The notes: generated by a model from the letters alone, not told the origin. A stretch of DNA of 64,000 bases from Bacteroidia bacterium (GCA_030433355.1 JAUIMG010000003.1:124001-188000); one strand, 5' to 3'; counted from the first letter of the stretch, positions 6,787-16,218 are shown. Numbers and translations are program-made.

Positions 6787-8163
6787 CTATTTCGTTTTCT
6801 TAAAACGATTGTAAAAGATCTTATCCATCTGCACCGGATTGGGAGCAAAAATCTGTTCCATCTTTCCTTCTGCATCTATCAAAAAGTATAGAGGCACCGT
6901 TTTAACTTCGTACTTTTCTCTTAAATCGTAATCTTCTCCACCATAAAGCAAATCCCAAGCATAGCCATTTCTTTCTTTTTCACTTTTGTTGATACTAGGG
7001 TTCTCATCTAAATTTATACTTACAAACTGCACATTATCCCCATACTCTTCCTGCAGCTTTTGCATGAGTTTCATCTCTCTTAAACTTGGGATAGACCATT
7101 TTGCCCAAAAATTAAGATATAGCAATTTTCCACTGTAATCGGTCAATTTTTTCACATTTCCTTGGCTGTCTTTTAAAGCAAAATAAGGTGCTGCACTTCC
7201 TTTTTGGTAAAGGCTTACTGCTGTTAGTATGTTTTTTGCCAATTGTTGGTTGTTGGCCGTGCTAGCCTCTTTACTTAGCTTTTTTAGAAAAGCTTGGTTG
7301 CTTTCCACCTCAATGATACTCTCGTGGTAGGTTTCGTACAATCCATTCAAGAGATAAAGTTCAATAAGTTCCTTGCTTTTAAAACCTTTCTCTGCTCCAA
7401 TTAACTCCAAAGTCTTGGGTAAATCTTTTTCAACCATAATGGCCTTTTTAATAGGCACCCCCTCTTTTTTCAGCATCAACATTTCAAAATCTTTTTGATA
7501 TAGCTGCTGGAAGAAATTCATATACTCTTTATGGGTAAAAAGAACTTTTTGGTCCACTAAATATTCTTCTACTAGTTTGCTTTTACTCTCTTTATTGATA
7601 TCCTTTAAATTGGCCAATGCATAACGTACATATTGCTTTAAAAATTCAGGCGATTGGTAAATGGTATTTTCTTGTGCTTTTTGGATAAAGAGATTGATCT
7701 CTTCTTTGGCCTCTCCAATCACAAAAGAGCGGTAATTTTTGCTAAAAAAATCTTGGTACTCTTTGTTGAACTGTTTTATTTTAGCGTTTAAGCTTGTTGC
7801 TCCTTCATTGACGATAGCAATATTTAAGCTTTTGTCATAGGCTCTTCCTTGGTTGGTAGCTGCATCATAACTTAAATTAATGGTATACTTTTTTCCAGCT
7901 TCCGCGAAAAAGCTGGTGCTTTTATCTTCTACTTGTATATACACTTGCGAAGTAGATTTAAGGCCTAAACTAAATTCAAAACTTCCGTTTTCAATACTTT
8001 GTCTGCCCAACTCTTTTTTGGTGTAGGTGAAGTAATCAGCGTAAACTCCTACTTTAATCGTTTTGCCGTTAAAACCGTCAATTTTACCATCAATCTGCAC
8101 ATTTTGCGCTTGGCTAAGTGGAGCACAAAAAAAGGCGATGAGCAGGCTAATTAGTATTCTCAT
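6787..8163 (-). CDS. TlpA-like thioredoxin-fold protein lacking the CxxC
   Basis: A signal peptide (about residues 1-19) precedes a beta-rich DUF4369-like domain (20-110), a helical region (120-320) and a C-terminal TlpA/AhpC-TSA-like thioredoxin domain (about 325-458). In place of the expected FWAxWCxxC the sequence is FWAKWSIPS: both redox cysteines are serines (S357, S360). The cis-proline (TVPLYF) and the fold-defining LYLNFWAKW strand remain. It therefore cannot act as a disulfide reductase and may be a scaffold or chaperone. It is the last gene of a five-gene operon, with its start overlapping the coaD stop (ATGA). Confidence 0.85.
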   Translation of the reverse strand: MRILISLLIAFFCAPLSQAQNVQIDGKIDGFNGKTIKVGVYADYFTYTKKELGRQSIENGSFEFSLGLKSTSQVYIQVEDKSTSFFAEAGKKYTINLSYDAATNQGRAYDKSLNIAIVNEGATSLNAKIKQFNKEYQDFFSKNYRSFVIGEAKEEINLFIQKAQENTIYQSPEFLKQYVRYALANLKDINKESKSKLVEEYLVDQKVLFTHKEYMNFFQQLYQKDFEMLMLKKEGVPIKKAIMVEKDLPKTLELIGAEKGFKSKELIELYLLNGLYETYHESIIEVESNQAFLKKLSKEASTANNQQLAKNILTAVSLYQKGSAAPYFALKDSQGNVKKLTDYSGKLLYLNFWAKWSIPSLREMKLMQKLQEEYGDNVQFVSINLDENPSINKSEKERNGYAWDLLYGGEDYDLREKYEVKTVPLYFLIDAEGKMEQIFAPNPVQMDKIFYNRFKKTK

Positions 8164-8621
8164 GTAATCTGAATATTTTTTGGCAAAAATTGCTGTGCAT
8201 CTCCGCCGTTTCGAATGATATCACGAACAATAGTAGAATTTATTGCAGCGTACTCTACTTCTGTAAATAGAAAAATGGTTTCTATTTCGTCGTTTAGCTT
8301 TTTATTCATCTGTGCTATAGAGCGCTCAAATTCAAAATCTTGTTGGTTTCTTAACCCCCTCAAAATATAGTGTGCCCCCTTTTTTTCGCAGTAGTCTACT
8401 GTTAGTCCTTGGTAAATATCTACTTCAATTTTTTTCTCTCCGGCAAAGGCACCGGCAATCCAATCCTTTCTTTGTTTTAAATCAAACATGTATTGCTTTT
8501 GAGAATTAGTTCCAATAGCTATAATTACTTTGTCAAATAATGGCAAAGCTCTTTGAATAACTGAGACATGTCCTAATGTGATTGGATCAAAAGACCCTGG
8601 AAAAACGGCTATTTTACTCAT
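8160..8621 (-). CDS. coaD: Phosphopantetheine adenylyltransferase
   Basis: CoaD transfers AMP from ATP to 4'-phosphopantetheine, the penultimate step of coenzyme A synthesis. The 153-residue protein has the nucleotidyltransferase motif GSFDPITLGH (residues 9-18) and the C-terminal INSTIVRD corresponding to the ISSTxxR signature. Length is typical. It overlaps rsmD by 8 bp upstream and the TlpA-like gene by 4 bp downstream, so it is embedded in a tightly coupled operon. The rsmD-coaD pairing is common across bacteria. Confidence 0.97.
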   Translation of the reverse strand: MSKIAVFPGSFDPITLGHVSVIQRALPLFDKVIIAIGTNSQKQYMFDLKQRKDWIAGAFAGEKKIEVDIYQGLTVDYCEKKGAHYILRGLRNQQDFEFERSIAQMNKKLNDEIETIFLFTEVEYAAINSTIVRDIIRNGGDAQQFLPKNIQIT

Positions 8622-9159
8622 GGTTTAAAGGGGCAAAGAAGGTAAAGTTAACATTTCCATAGTTTTTGCTTTCTATAAATTGTGGATGCTCCTCAAAGCT
8701 GTATCTTTTACTGTGCTCAAAAATGAGAAGTCCATCTTCTTTCAAAAGCTTACTTTCTACTATGCTATCCAACATTTGTTCCAAACCTTTCATTTCATAA
8801 GGTGGATCGGCAAAAATGATATCGAATGAAGTTTTTAACCGCTGTATACCCTTACTTACTTCTGCTCTTTGAATAGACCAATTTTCAAGCTCTAAGTCTT
8901 TTTTTAATTGGTACATGTATTTAATGCATGCCGGCGATTGGTCCATAGATAAAATCTTTTCTGCTCCTCTAGAAAAGAATTCTAAGCTCATGCTTCCTGT
9001 ACCTGCAAAAAGGTCTAAGATAGCTATACCTTCTAAATCAAATCTATTGTTTAAAACATTAAATAAAGCTTCTTTGGCAAAGTCTGTAGTAGGTCTAACC
9101 GGAAGGTTTTTGGGAGGATAAAACTTTCGTCCCTTAAATTTCCCGCCAATTATTCGCAC
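8614..9159 (-). CDS. rsmD: 16S rRNA (guanine966-N2)-methyltransferase
   Basis: RsmD methylates G966 of 16S rRNA on the assembled small subunit using S-adenosylmethionine. The 181-residue protein starts with the family hallmark MRIIGGKFKGR; the first codon is GTG at 9159. Motif I is LDLFAGTGSMSLE and the catalytic motif is DPPY. The start lies inside the DUF3822 gene (10-bp overlap), and the end overlaps coaD. All of this indicates one transcript. Confidence 0.96.
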   Translation of the reverse strand: MRIIGGKFKGRKFYPPKNLPVRPTTDFAKEALFNVLNNRFDLEGIAILDLFAGTGSMSLEFFSRGAEKILSMDQSPACIKYMYQLKKDLELENWSIQRAEVSKGIQRLKTSFDIIFADPPYEMKGLEQMLDSIVESKLLKEDGLLIFEHSKRYSFEEHPQFIESKNYGNVNFTFFAPLNHE

Positions 9160-10010
9160 AAGAATTGGTTAAATAAGTTGGAGTAATAGGGTGCTTTAAT
9201 TTCATTCAAAATAGCGGAATAGCTAATATCTTTATTGCGCTCCATAATTTTTGGATGCCGTACATATTGATAAGCCATTTCAAATATAGGAGAGGACTTT
9301 TCAATTTCTCCGCTCATTTTTAATTCTATTTTATCTCGGTCTATATTCAGCTGTTCCATTACAAATAGCAGATAGTACATAAAATCTTCTTCATTGTGAT
9401 AGGGGAAAGAATTCAAAATTTGTAATTCTCCTTTCTTTAGAAAAATTAAATCAAAATGATTTTGCTGCAAATGAACATGCAATTCCTCCTCATCTTCGGC
9501 ATAAAGAAAAAGCGATTCTAATAATTGTGCGGTGTGCGGTAACTTTTTTATTTGCGGAAAAAACTCATCCAAAAGCATCTCTAGCTTTACGTCTATTGCA
9601 TATACTATCTGAATTTCTTTAGTCTCCAAAGGGTAATGGTGAATACTAATGCTTCCATCTTTTGCCAGGGCATGATCGGTTTCTAAATAATGCCATGCAT
9701 GTGCCTCCTCAAATAAGCTTTGAGGAACTAAAGTATATTGTTGGTCTATTATACCGAAAGAATAATGCTTGCAATTTTTTGGGAAATCCGCTTGTTGGAA
9801 AATGGCTCTTAAATTGGCAACACTTTGATTCCAATTGTCGTGCTTGCCCAAATCAAACTTTTCAAAGCCCACAATCTTTTTTGCAGTGGGATCAAAATAG
9901 GCGATTTGTAAAAAATCTTTACTGCACTGCATTTGCAGGTGTAGTAGCTGATTTTTATCGCGGTAGTTTTGGTCAAAAAATCGCTGTTTCGGCGATTTGA
10001 CTATTTCCAT
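9150..10010 (-). CDS. DUF3822 family protein
   Basis: The 286-residue cytoplasmic protein belongs to a Bacteroidota family routinely found directly upstream of rsmD. Visible features are an acidic, aromatic-rich sequence, FGIIDQQYTLVPQSLF near residue 105, HLQQNHFDLIFLKKGEL near 190, and a segment FPYHNEEDFMYYLLFVMEQL. The fold has been suggested to resemble actin-like ATPases, but I cannot identify a nucleotide-binding motif with confidence. Function is unknown; its coupling to rsmD suggests a link to ribosome or rRNA metabolism. Confidence 0.88.
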   Translation of the reverse strand: MEIVKSPKQRFFDQNYRDKNQLLHLQMQCSKDFLQIAYFDPTAKKIVGFEKFDLGKHDNWNQSVANLRAIFQQADFPKNCKHYSFGIIDQQYTLVPQSLFEEAHAWHYLETDHALAKDGSISIHHYPLETKEIQIVYAIDVKLEMLLDEFFPQIKKLPHTAQLLESLFLYAEDEEELHVHLQQNHFDLIFLKKGELQILNSFPYHNEEDFMYYLLFVMEQLNIDRDKIELKMSGEIEKSSPIFEMAYQYVRHPKIMERNKDISYSAILNEIKAPYYSNLFNQFLCE

Positions 10011-10020
10011 GAAGTTTGGG

Positions 10021-10599
10021 TTACCAGTTTCCTGTAGTAATTGGCTCTGTCATAGAACCTACTTTAAGAACATCTTCTAGATTAACGTTCTCATTTTTGG
10101 TTTTTAAGCCATTGTAAACATTTGCAAATGGCGTAGATACTTCAAATACATTCACATTTACTTTGTTCTTTTCAATCACTCCTGCTTGAATATCAAATTC
10201 TTTATTATCGCTAAAAGGAACTATTTTCAATTCTTGAACATTAATGCTTTCATCAAAAATAGTGCTTGCAGGAACTAAGGCAGTATCTCTAATTACAATT
10301 CCTCTTTCTACTGCTTCAGATTCTGTTAAAGAATCAGGAACATTACCAATAGCCTTAATGATGGTAAGAGAATCATTGATTAAGAAGTTTTCTAGCTCAG
10401 GAAAATTTGCTGCATATCTTCCTTTCTCTGATTTAAACTCTTTTTGAGCAATAACAATGTTCAATAGTCTTTCTTGAACTACTTCTCTTCTTTCTTCGGC
10501 TTTCTTTTTAAATTCTATCTTTTGTTGAATTCCACTGTAGATATAGAAAGCTAATACTCCTGCTACAATTAGTAGACCTGCTTGAATTGCAATTTTCAT
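10021..10599 (-). CDS. Conserved single-pass membrane protein, pseudopilin-like layout
   Basis: The 192-residue protein has an N-terminal hydrophobic helix (about residues 5-22), a long charged helix, and then AQKEFKSEKGRYAANFPEL, a phrase close to the AQxxYxxxxGxY pattern of type II secretion pseudopilins. The rest is beta-rich and soluble. There is no classical prepilin leader (no G-F/M-T-L-x-E cleavage motif). I recall similar proteins across Bacteroidota without a function. It is the first gene of the operon that continues through DUF3822, rsmD, coaD and the TlpA-like gene, with 10 bp to the next gene. Confidence 0.72.
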   Translation of the reverse strand: MKIAIQAGLLIVAGVLAFYIYSGIQQKIEFKKKAEERREVVQERLLNIVIAQKEFKSEKGRYAANFPELENFLINDSLTIIKAIGNVPDSLTESEAVERGIVIRDTALVPASTIFDESINVQELKIVPFSDNKEFDIQAGVIEKNKVNVNVFEVSTPFANVYNGLKTKNENVNLEDVLKVGSMTEPITTGNW

Positions 10600-10628
10600 C
10601 GAATCTGAAATTTTAATTTAGATTTCCA

Positions 10629-10636
10629 CAAATCTA
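10629..10636 (-). promoter_or_regulatory. Promoter -7 element TAGATTTG for the rsmD-coaD operon
   Basis: The minus strand reads TAGATTTG, an exact TAnnTTTG match 30 bp before the first gene's ATG at 10599. A TTG at 10663-10665 is 26 bp upstream, longer than the usual 17-23. It lies back to back with the promoter of the RecD-like gene. Confidence 0.5.
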
Positions 10637-10683
10637 CAATTTTTTTGTGTCTATCTGACACCCAATTGCGCATACAATTAGGT

Positions 10684-10691
10684 TACTTTTG
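10684..10691 (+). promoter_or_regulatory. Promoter -7 element TACTTTTG for the RecD-like helicase
   Basis: TACTTTTG matches TAnnTTTG and lies 12 bp before the ATG at 10704, giving a leader of only a few bases. A TTG at 10666-10668 is 15 bp upstream, slightly short. Confidence 0.5.
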
Positions 10692-10703
10692 AATTAAGTA
10701 TTC

Positions 10704-12131
10704 ATGCCCATGATTGTCGATTTTAAACAGCAGTTTTATGATTTTTTACCTGGTGCTCCTACTTCAGATCAGGTAGATTTGATTGAGCGGATGGAACGCT
10801 TTTTGTTTCAATCGGAGCAGCGTTCTGCTTTTATCATTCGTGGATATGCAGGTACTGGTAAGACTACTGCAATTTCTGCGATGGTGAAGGTTTTACCGGC
10901 TTTAAAGATGAAGACTGTTTTATTAGCTCCAACGGGTAGGGCGGCAAAAGTACTTTCTAACTATTCGGGCAAAAAAGCAATTACTATTCATAAAAAAATA
11001 TACCAAAGTAAAAAGCAAAGAGATGGAAGTATTCATATTGCAGTAGCACATAATTTACATACCAATACTATTTTCATTGTTGACGAAGCTTCCATGATTT
11101 CTGATGAAACTTTTGGCGCATTTTCTAAAGCTACCTCTTTGTTAAATGACTTAATACAATATGTATATCAAGGAGAAAATTGTAAAGTTGTTTTTATTGG
11201 AGATACTGCTCAGTTGCCACCAGTTGGGAGTAATTTAAGTCCTGCTTTAGACCCCAAGCCGCTAAAACAGAATTATAATTTGCAGCTAAAGGGGGTAGAG
11301 TTAAAACAGGTTTTGCGTCAGGCAGCGGAATCGGGAATACTTATGAATGCTACCCAATTGAGAATGCAAACTGCCCAAGAGCATCCTTACATTAAGTTTC
11401 AATTAGATGGCTATGCAGATATTGAATCCATTAGTGGATTGGAGCTAGAAGATGAATTGTCTACTTGTTACAGTAAATATGGGGAGGACGATACGGTACT
11501 AATTTGTAGGTCCAATAAACGGGCGAATGATTTTAACCAACAAATCAGAGTTAGAATAAAAGGATTGGAGGAGATCGTTTCAACCTCAGACCGTTTGATG
11601 GTGGTTAAAAATAATTATCATTGGTTAGATGAAAAATCACCCATAGGCTTTATTGCCAATGGCGATATGGCAGAAATAATGAGCATGGGCTCTATAGAAG
11701 AAAAGTATGGTTTCAGCTTTTTGAATGCTAATATTCGTTTAGTAGATTATCCACAGCAAGAAGCAATAGAGGTTAAGTTGCTTTTAGACCCAATCACTTC
11801 TGAGTCGGCTTCTTTAAGTGGAGCTGAAAGCAAAAGACTATGGGAGTCTGTTTTATTGGAATATGCAGAAATAGGAAACAAAAGAAAGCAAATGGAAGCA
11901 GTGAAAAAAGATCCTTACTTCAACGCGCTTCAAGTTAAGTTTGCATATGCAGTAACTTGCCATAAATCACAAGGTGGACAGTGGCGCGCAGTTTTTGTAG
12001 ATCAAGGTTATTTAACCGAAGAAATGATAGATCAGGAATATGCAAGGTGGTTGTATACGGCCATAACTAGAGCTACAGATAAACTTTATTTACTCAATTT
12101 TCATGAGCGGTTTTTTGGCATGGAAGACTAA
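10704..12131 (+). CDS. RecD/Pif1-like superfamily 1 DNA helicase
   Basis: The 475-residue protein has Walker A GYAGTGKT (about residues 47-54), a motif Ia-like LLAPTGRAAKVL, Walker B FIVDEASMI, motif III VVFIGDTAQLPPVG and, near the C-terminus, VTCHKSQGGQWRAVFVD, which matches the UvrD_C_2 helicase module of RecD-like proteins. It lacks the N-terminal domains of RecD2, so it is a compact stand-alone helicase found in Bacteroidota. Role in DNA repair or recombination is inferred from the family. Its stop overlaps the stop of the convergent hydrolase-OsmC gene (CTAA, 12128-12131). Confidence 0.88.
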   Translation: MPMIVDFKQQFYDFLPGAPTSDQVDLIERMERFLFQSEQRSAFIIRGYAGTGKTTAISAMVKVLPALKMKTVLLAPTGRAAKVLSNYSGKKAITIHKKIYQSKKQRDGSIHIAVAHNLHTNTIFIVDEASMISDETFGAFSKATSLLNDLIQYVYQGENCKVVFIGDTAQLPPVGSNLSPALDPKPLKQNYNLQLKGVELKQVLRQAAESGILMNATQLRMQTAQEHPYIKFQLDGYADIESISGLELEDELSTCYSKYGEDDTVLICRSNKRANDFNQQIRVRIKGLEEIVSTSDRLMVVKNNYHWLDEKSPIGFIANGDMAEIMSMGSIEEKYGFSFLNANIRLVDYPQQEAIEVKLLLDPITSESASLSGAESKRLWESVLLEYAEIGNKRKQMEAVKKDPYFNALQVKFAYAVTCHKSQGGQWRAVFVDQGYLTEEMIDQEYARWLYTAITRATDKLYLLNFHERFFGMED

Positions 12132-13336
12132 ACCAAGCTTGTAATTACTTTTGGTGCATGATGTAAGCTTTTATGTACAGGGCATTTATCGGCTATCTCC
12201 AATAATCTCTTTTTTTGCTCTTCGTTTAAATCTCCAATTAGTTCAATTTTTCTTTCGAATTGATCAATTTTTGATTCACTGGTTTCGCAAGTTTTAGCAT
12301 CGGTATAATAATCTTTTGAATGATTTAAATGAACGATTACTTCTTTTAATGGCCATTCTTTTCTTTTGGCATACATCTGAATGGTCATGGAGGTGCATGC
12401 ACCTAAAGCCGCTGTTAAATAACCATAAGGTGTAGGGCCAAAATCATTGCCGCCAATAGATTCTGGTTCATCTGCTATTAACCTATGTTTGCCGGCTTTT
12501 ATATCCGTTGTGAAGCTAGAAGAATCTGTCGCAACCACAACGGCGCTATCGCTTTTCAGTTTTTTCTCTTCTGCTTCAGGTAAATAACGAATAACCCAAT
12601 TGGCAATCATTAGTCCGGCATAGAAGGAGTCTACTTTATTGCTCATCAGATGATCCGCTCCATCTAAGGAGATAAAACTTTTTGGGTGATGTGCTGCAGC
12701 GTATATGCTGGCGGCATTTTCAATACCTACTATATTGTCTTGTGGAGAGTGTAAAATCAATAATGGTCTTCTAAGACTTTTGATAATGTCTTTTGGATAA
12801 TGGGTATTTAGATCTTCTAAAAAACTCTTTCCTATGGTAAAAGGGCGACCCCCAATATTCACCTCTGCCTTTCCTTCTTTTTCAATTTGTTCTTTGCTAT
12901 TGCTAATTAAATGTTCTACATGAGCAGGGTCATATGGGGCACCAATGGTTACAACTGCTTTCAAAGTTTCATTCCTGCTAGCAGTAAAAATTGCAGCTGC
13001 TCCTCCAAGTGAATGACCAATAATAATAGATGGGGCTTTGTAGTTGTTTTTTAAAAAGTCTACAGCAGATTCTAGGTCTTCTATGTTAGAACTAAAGCTT
13101 GTGCTTTCAAACTCTCCTTCACTATTTCCTAAACCAGTAAAATCAAAAACCAAAACGCCAAAACCTTCTTGTGTTAAAGCTCTACTGATCTGCTTTATAG
13201 CGGTTAAGTTTTTATTGCAGGTAAAGCAATGAGCAAAAAGAGCAAATTCTCTTGCGGCTTGGTTAGAAGGTAAATCCAAACGGGCACTTAATTGAACCCC
13301 TTCCTTGTTTTTAAATGCTAGCTTTTCTGATTTCAT
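12128..13336 (-). CDS. Bifunctional alpha/beta-hydrolase and OsmC-like protein
   Basis: Two domains are fused in 402 residues. The N-terminal part (about 1-255) is an alpha/beta hydrolase with the nucleophile elbow GHSLGG, an Asp in LHSPQDNIVG and a His in LDGADHLMS. The C-terminal part (about 265-402) is OsmC/Ohr-like, with cysteines in the patterns GACTSMTIQMYAK and KCPVHKSL, as expected for peroxide reduction. OsmC proteins detoxify organic hydroperoxides. The same fusion is known in other bacteria; the hydrolase may release oxidised acyl substrates for the peroxidase, which is inference. It is divergent from tpx, so three peroxidase types lie within 13 kb. Confidence 0.93.
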   Translation of the reverse strand: MKSEKLAFKNKEGVQLSARLDLPSNQAAREFALFAHCFTCNKNLTAIKQISRALTQEGFGVLVFDFTGLGNSEGEFESTSFSSNIEDLESAVDFLKNNYKAPSIIIGHSLGGAAAIFTASRNETLKAVVTIGAPYDPAHVEHLISNSKEQIEKEGKAEVNIGGRPFTIGKSFLEDLNTHYPKDIIKSLRRPLLILHSPQDNIVGIENAASIYAAAHHPKSFISLDGADHLMSNKVDSFYAGLMIANWVIRYLPEAEEKKLKSDSAVVVATDSSSFTTDIKAGKHRLIADEPESIGGNDFGPTPYGYLTAALGACTSMTIQMYAKRKEWPLKEVIVHLNHSKDYYTDAKTCETSESKIDQFERKIELIGDLNEEQKKRLLEIADKCPVHKSLHHAPKVITSLV

Positions 13337-13460
13337 GGCTTTTTTTTAAAAGTAAGATGAATTCCTTTAATAATAAAAGCCAATTGAAGACGATATGTTA
13401 TTTTTAAGGATTCATTTATGAACTCATTAGAGAATTTAATGTTTAAAAAATAAAAATATT

Positions 13461-13970
13461 ATGAGCAGTGTAAAATTTGGTGGTACACCAGTAGAATTAA
13501 GTGGAGAAGTTCCAGGAGTTGGGCAACAGGCTCCAGAGTTTACTTTTGTGAAAGATGATTTAAGCGATGCTAATCTTACAGATTATGATGGTAAAGCAAA
13601 GGTTTTAGTAGTTATTCCTAGTATTATGACAGGTGTTTGTCAGAAGGAGGCAAGACATTTTAATGAAAAAATAAGTGCTATGGATGGTGCTGTTGGAATT
13701 CTTATTTCCAAAGATTTACCATTTGCTTTTAAAAACTTCTGCGAAGCAGAAGGCTTAGAAGATATCATTTCTGCTTCAGATTTCAGATACAATGATTTTG
13801 GAAGTCAGTATAATGTAGAACTAACAGATAGTGCATTTAAAGGATTATTTGCTAGAGTAGTATTAGTGCTTGATAAAAACAACAAGATTGTTCACAAAGA
13901 AGAAGTTGAAGAAATTGGGCATGAGCCTGATTATGAAGCAGCTTTATCTGCGCTTCAAAAGGCATTATAA
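13461..13970 (+). CDS. tpx: Thiol peroxidase
   Basis: Tpx is an atypical 2-Cys peroxiredoxin that reduces hydroperoxides using thioredoxin. The 169-residue protein starts MSSVKFGGTPVELSG, which is family typical. The peroxidatic cysteine is C60 in PSIMTGVCQKE and the resolving cysteine is C94 in FKNFCEAEGL, matching the C61/C95 pair of E. coli Tpx. One oddity is Met at residue 56, where the family usually has Asp (PSxDTxVC); the catalytic Thr is kept. A strong terminator follows. Confidence 0.97.
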   Translation: MSSVKFGGTPVELSGEVPGVGQQAPEFTFVKDDLSDANLTDYDGKAKVLVVIPSIMTGVCQKEARHFNEKISAMDGAVGILISKDLPFAFKNFCEAEGLEDIISASDFRYNDFGSQYNVELTDSAFKGLFARVVLVLDKNNKIVHKEEVEEIGHEPDYEAALSALQKAL

Positions 13971-13978
13971 AAATTATA

Positions 13979-14006
13979 AAAGGGCACGCTTTGCGTGCCC
14001 TTTTTT
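13979..14006. terminator. Bidirectional terminator between tpx and icd
   Basis: AAAGGGCACGC pairs with GCGTGCCCTTT around a TTT loop and runs into a T-tract; the other strand also ends in a T-rich stretch. The right edge overlaps the stop codon region of the convergent icd gene (14005). The inner CACGC-TTT-GCGTG is shared with the terminators at 1731 and 18527. Confidence 0.9.
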
Positions 14007-16218
14007 ATTGAATAATCTCATTGAAAGTTTTACTTGGCCGCATGGCTTCGGTAACTTTCTTTTTATCTGGGTAGTAGTAGCCACCTAAATTTACAGGCTT
14101 ACCTTGAATTTCTAAGAGGTCATTAATTATTTTAGATTCATTGCTTTTAAGTTGCTCAAACAATGGTTTAAAATGCTTGGCCAATTCCTCGTCTTCCTTT
14201 TGATTGCTTAAAGCTTCAGACCAATAAAGTGCTAAATAAAAGTGAGAGGCTCTATTATCGTTCTCCTTCACCTTTCTAGATGGAGACTTTCCTTCTGTTA
14301 GTAGTTTTTCTGTAGCAGCATCTAAGTATTTCGACAATATAGCTGCTTTTGGATTATGGTCGTGGGTTGATAAGTGCTCCAAAGAAACTGCTAAGGCTAA
14401 GAACTCTCCTAAAGAATCCCATCGTAAATGGTTTTCTTCTACAAACTGCTGAACATGTTTAGGAGCAGAACCTCCAGCGCCAGTTTCAAACAGTCCTCCA
14501 CCATTCATTAAAGGAACTATAGAAAGCATTTTTGCACTAGTTCCTAATTCTAAAATTGGAAATAAGTCGGTGAGGTAATCTCTTAAAACATTGCCACTAA
14601 CCGATATGGTGTTTAAGCCTTCTTTAAGTCTTTTAAGCGTGTATTTGGTAGCCTCCGCAGGAGAAAGAATGAGTATTTCTACCCCCTCACTGATGTAGTT
14701 AGGTAAATACAATTCTACCTTTTTTATCAGTTCTGCATCATGGGCTCTGTCTTTATCTAACCAAAAAACAGTAGGCCAAAGGGTAGCTTTTGCTCTGTTC
14801 ACGGCTAATTGAATCCAATTTTTAATCGGCTCATCCTTAACTTGGCACATTCTCCATATATCTCCCGCTTCTACTTTCTGTTCTATTAAAGTCTCTCCTG
14901 TTGTATTGATAACTTTTACGATGCCATCTTTTTCAATTTCGAAGGTCTTGTCATGAGAGCCATACTCTTCCGCTTTTTGAGCCATTAAACCAACATTAGG
15001 AACGGTTCCCATAGTAGTTGGGTCGAATGCTCCATGTTCTTTGCAGAATTTAATCGTTTCCTCATAGATGGAAGCATAAGAACTATCTGGAATGACAGCA
15101 ATGGTGTCTCTAGATTTACCTTGCTTATCCCACATCTGACCTGAATTTCTAATCATTGCAGGCATGGATGCATCTATAATAACGTCGCTAGGTACATGAA
15201 GGTTTGTAATTCCCAAGTCAGAATTTACCATAGCTAAATCAGGGCCATGGGCAATTACTTTATGGAAGGCTTCCGAAATTTCTTTCTGCTTTGCATTTTC
15301 CAGGTTTTCTAACTTTTTCAGTATACTTTCTAAGCCATTGTTCGGGTTGGCTCCAACAGAGGTTAATACATCAGCATACTTATCAAAAACTTCATGAAAA
15401 AATACTTTTACTGCATGGCCAAAAATAATGGGGTCTGAAACCTTCATCATGGTGGCTTTCATATGCAGAGAAAATAAAATACCTTGCTCTTTGGCTTTTT
15501 TTATTTCACTTGCCAAAAATTTTAAAAGCTCTTTTTTACTTAGGAATGTTCCATCAATAATTTCTCCTTTTAAAAGAGCTAAACCTTCTTTTAGAACAGT
15601 TTTACTACCATCTTCTGCTTCCAAAACAATACTCACCGAATCTTCTTGATCAAGCGTTACAGATTTTTCATTGGCTCTAAAGTCTCCTTTTTGCATGGTG
15701 GCAACATGACTTTTAGATGCAGAATCCCAAACACCCATCTGATGCGGGTGTTTTTGTGCGAATACTTTAACAGCTCTAGGAGCTCTTCGATCTGAATTTC
15801 CTTCTCTTAAAACAGGATTTACCGCACTACCTTTAACCTTATCATACCTTAATCTAATTTCCTTTTCTTCCTTAGAAGAAGGACTCATGGGATAGTTTGG
15901 AATATTAAAGCCTTTGGACTGGAGTTCTTTAATTACTTCAAGTAGTTGAGGTAATGAGGCGCTAATGTTAGGTAGCTTGATAATGTTGGCATCTTCATCC
16001 TCTACTAGTGCAGCTAATTCTTCAAGAGCATTTTCACACTTTTGGGTATCATCTAATTTCTCGGAGAATAAGGCTAATATTCTTGAAGCAAGGGAAATGT
16101 CCTTCACCTCAATAGCAATATTAGCTGCAGAGGTAAACTTTCGAATTATTGGGAGTAAAGAATAAGTTGCTAAAGCCGGAGCTTCGTCAGTCTCCGTGTA
16201 AATGATTCTGTTCGACAT
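14005..16218 (-). CDS. icd: NADP-dependent isocitrate dehydrogenase, monomeric type
   Basis: This 737-residue enzyme oxidises isocitrate to 2-oxoglutarate with NADP in the TCA cycle. Size and sequence ([20 protein letters not shown], the block RGPRAVKxFA-like [16 protein letters not shown] near residue 145, and [14 protein letters not shown]-like sequence near residue 620) identify the monomeric IDH family, unrelated in quaternary structure to the 45-kDa dimeric form. No truncation is seen. A -7 promoter element lies 36 bp upstream of the ATG. With aconitase at 28 kb, the window carries two consecutive TCA steps, not linked in an operon. Confidence 0.96.
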   Translation of the reverse strand: MSNRIIYTETDEAPALATYSLLPIIRKFTSAANIAIEVKDISLASRILALFSEKLDDTQKCENALEELAALVEDEDANIIKLPNISASLPQLLEVIKELQSKGFNIPNYPMSPSSKEEKEIRLRYDKVKGSAVNPVLREGNSDRRAPRAVKVFAQKHPHQMGVWDSASKSHVATMQKGDFRANEKSVTLDQEDSVSIVLEAEDGSKTVLKEGLALLKGEIIDGTFLSKKELLKFLASEIKKAKEQGILFSLHMKATMMKVSDPIIFGHAVKVFFHEVFDKYADVLTSVGANPNNGLESILKKLENLENAKQKEISEAFHKVIAHGPDLAMVNSDLGITNLHVPSDVIIDASMPAMIRNSGQMWDKQGKSRDTIAVIPDSSYASIYEETIKFCKEHGAFDPTTMGTVPNVGLMAQKAEEYGSHDKTFEIEKDGIVKVINTTGETLIEQKVEAGDIWRMCQVKDEPIKNWIQLAVNRAKATLWPTVFWLDKDRAHDAELIKKVELYLPNYISEGVEILILSPAEATKYTLKRLKEGLNTISVSGNVLRDYLTDLFPILELGTSAKMLSIVPLMNGGGLFETGAGGSAPKHVQQFVEENHLRWDSLGEFLALAVSLEHLSTHDHNPKAAILSKYLDAATEKLLTEGKSPSRKVKENDNRASHFYLALYWSEALSNQKEDEELAKHFKPLFEQLKSNESKIINDLLEIQGKPVNLGGYYYPDKKKVTEAMRPSKTFNEIIQ

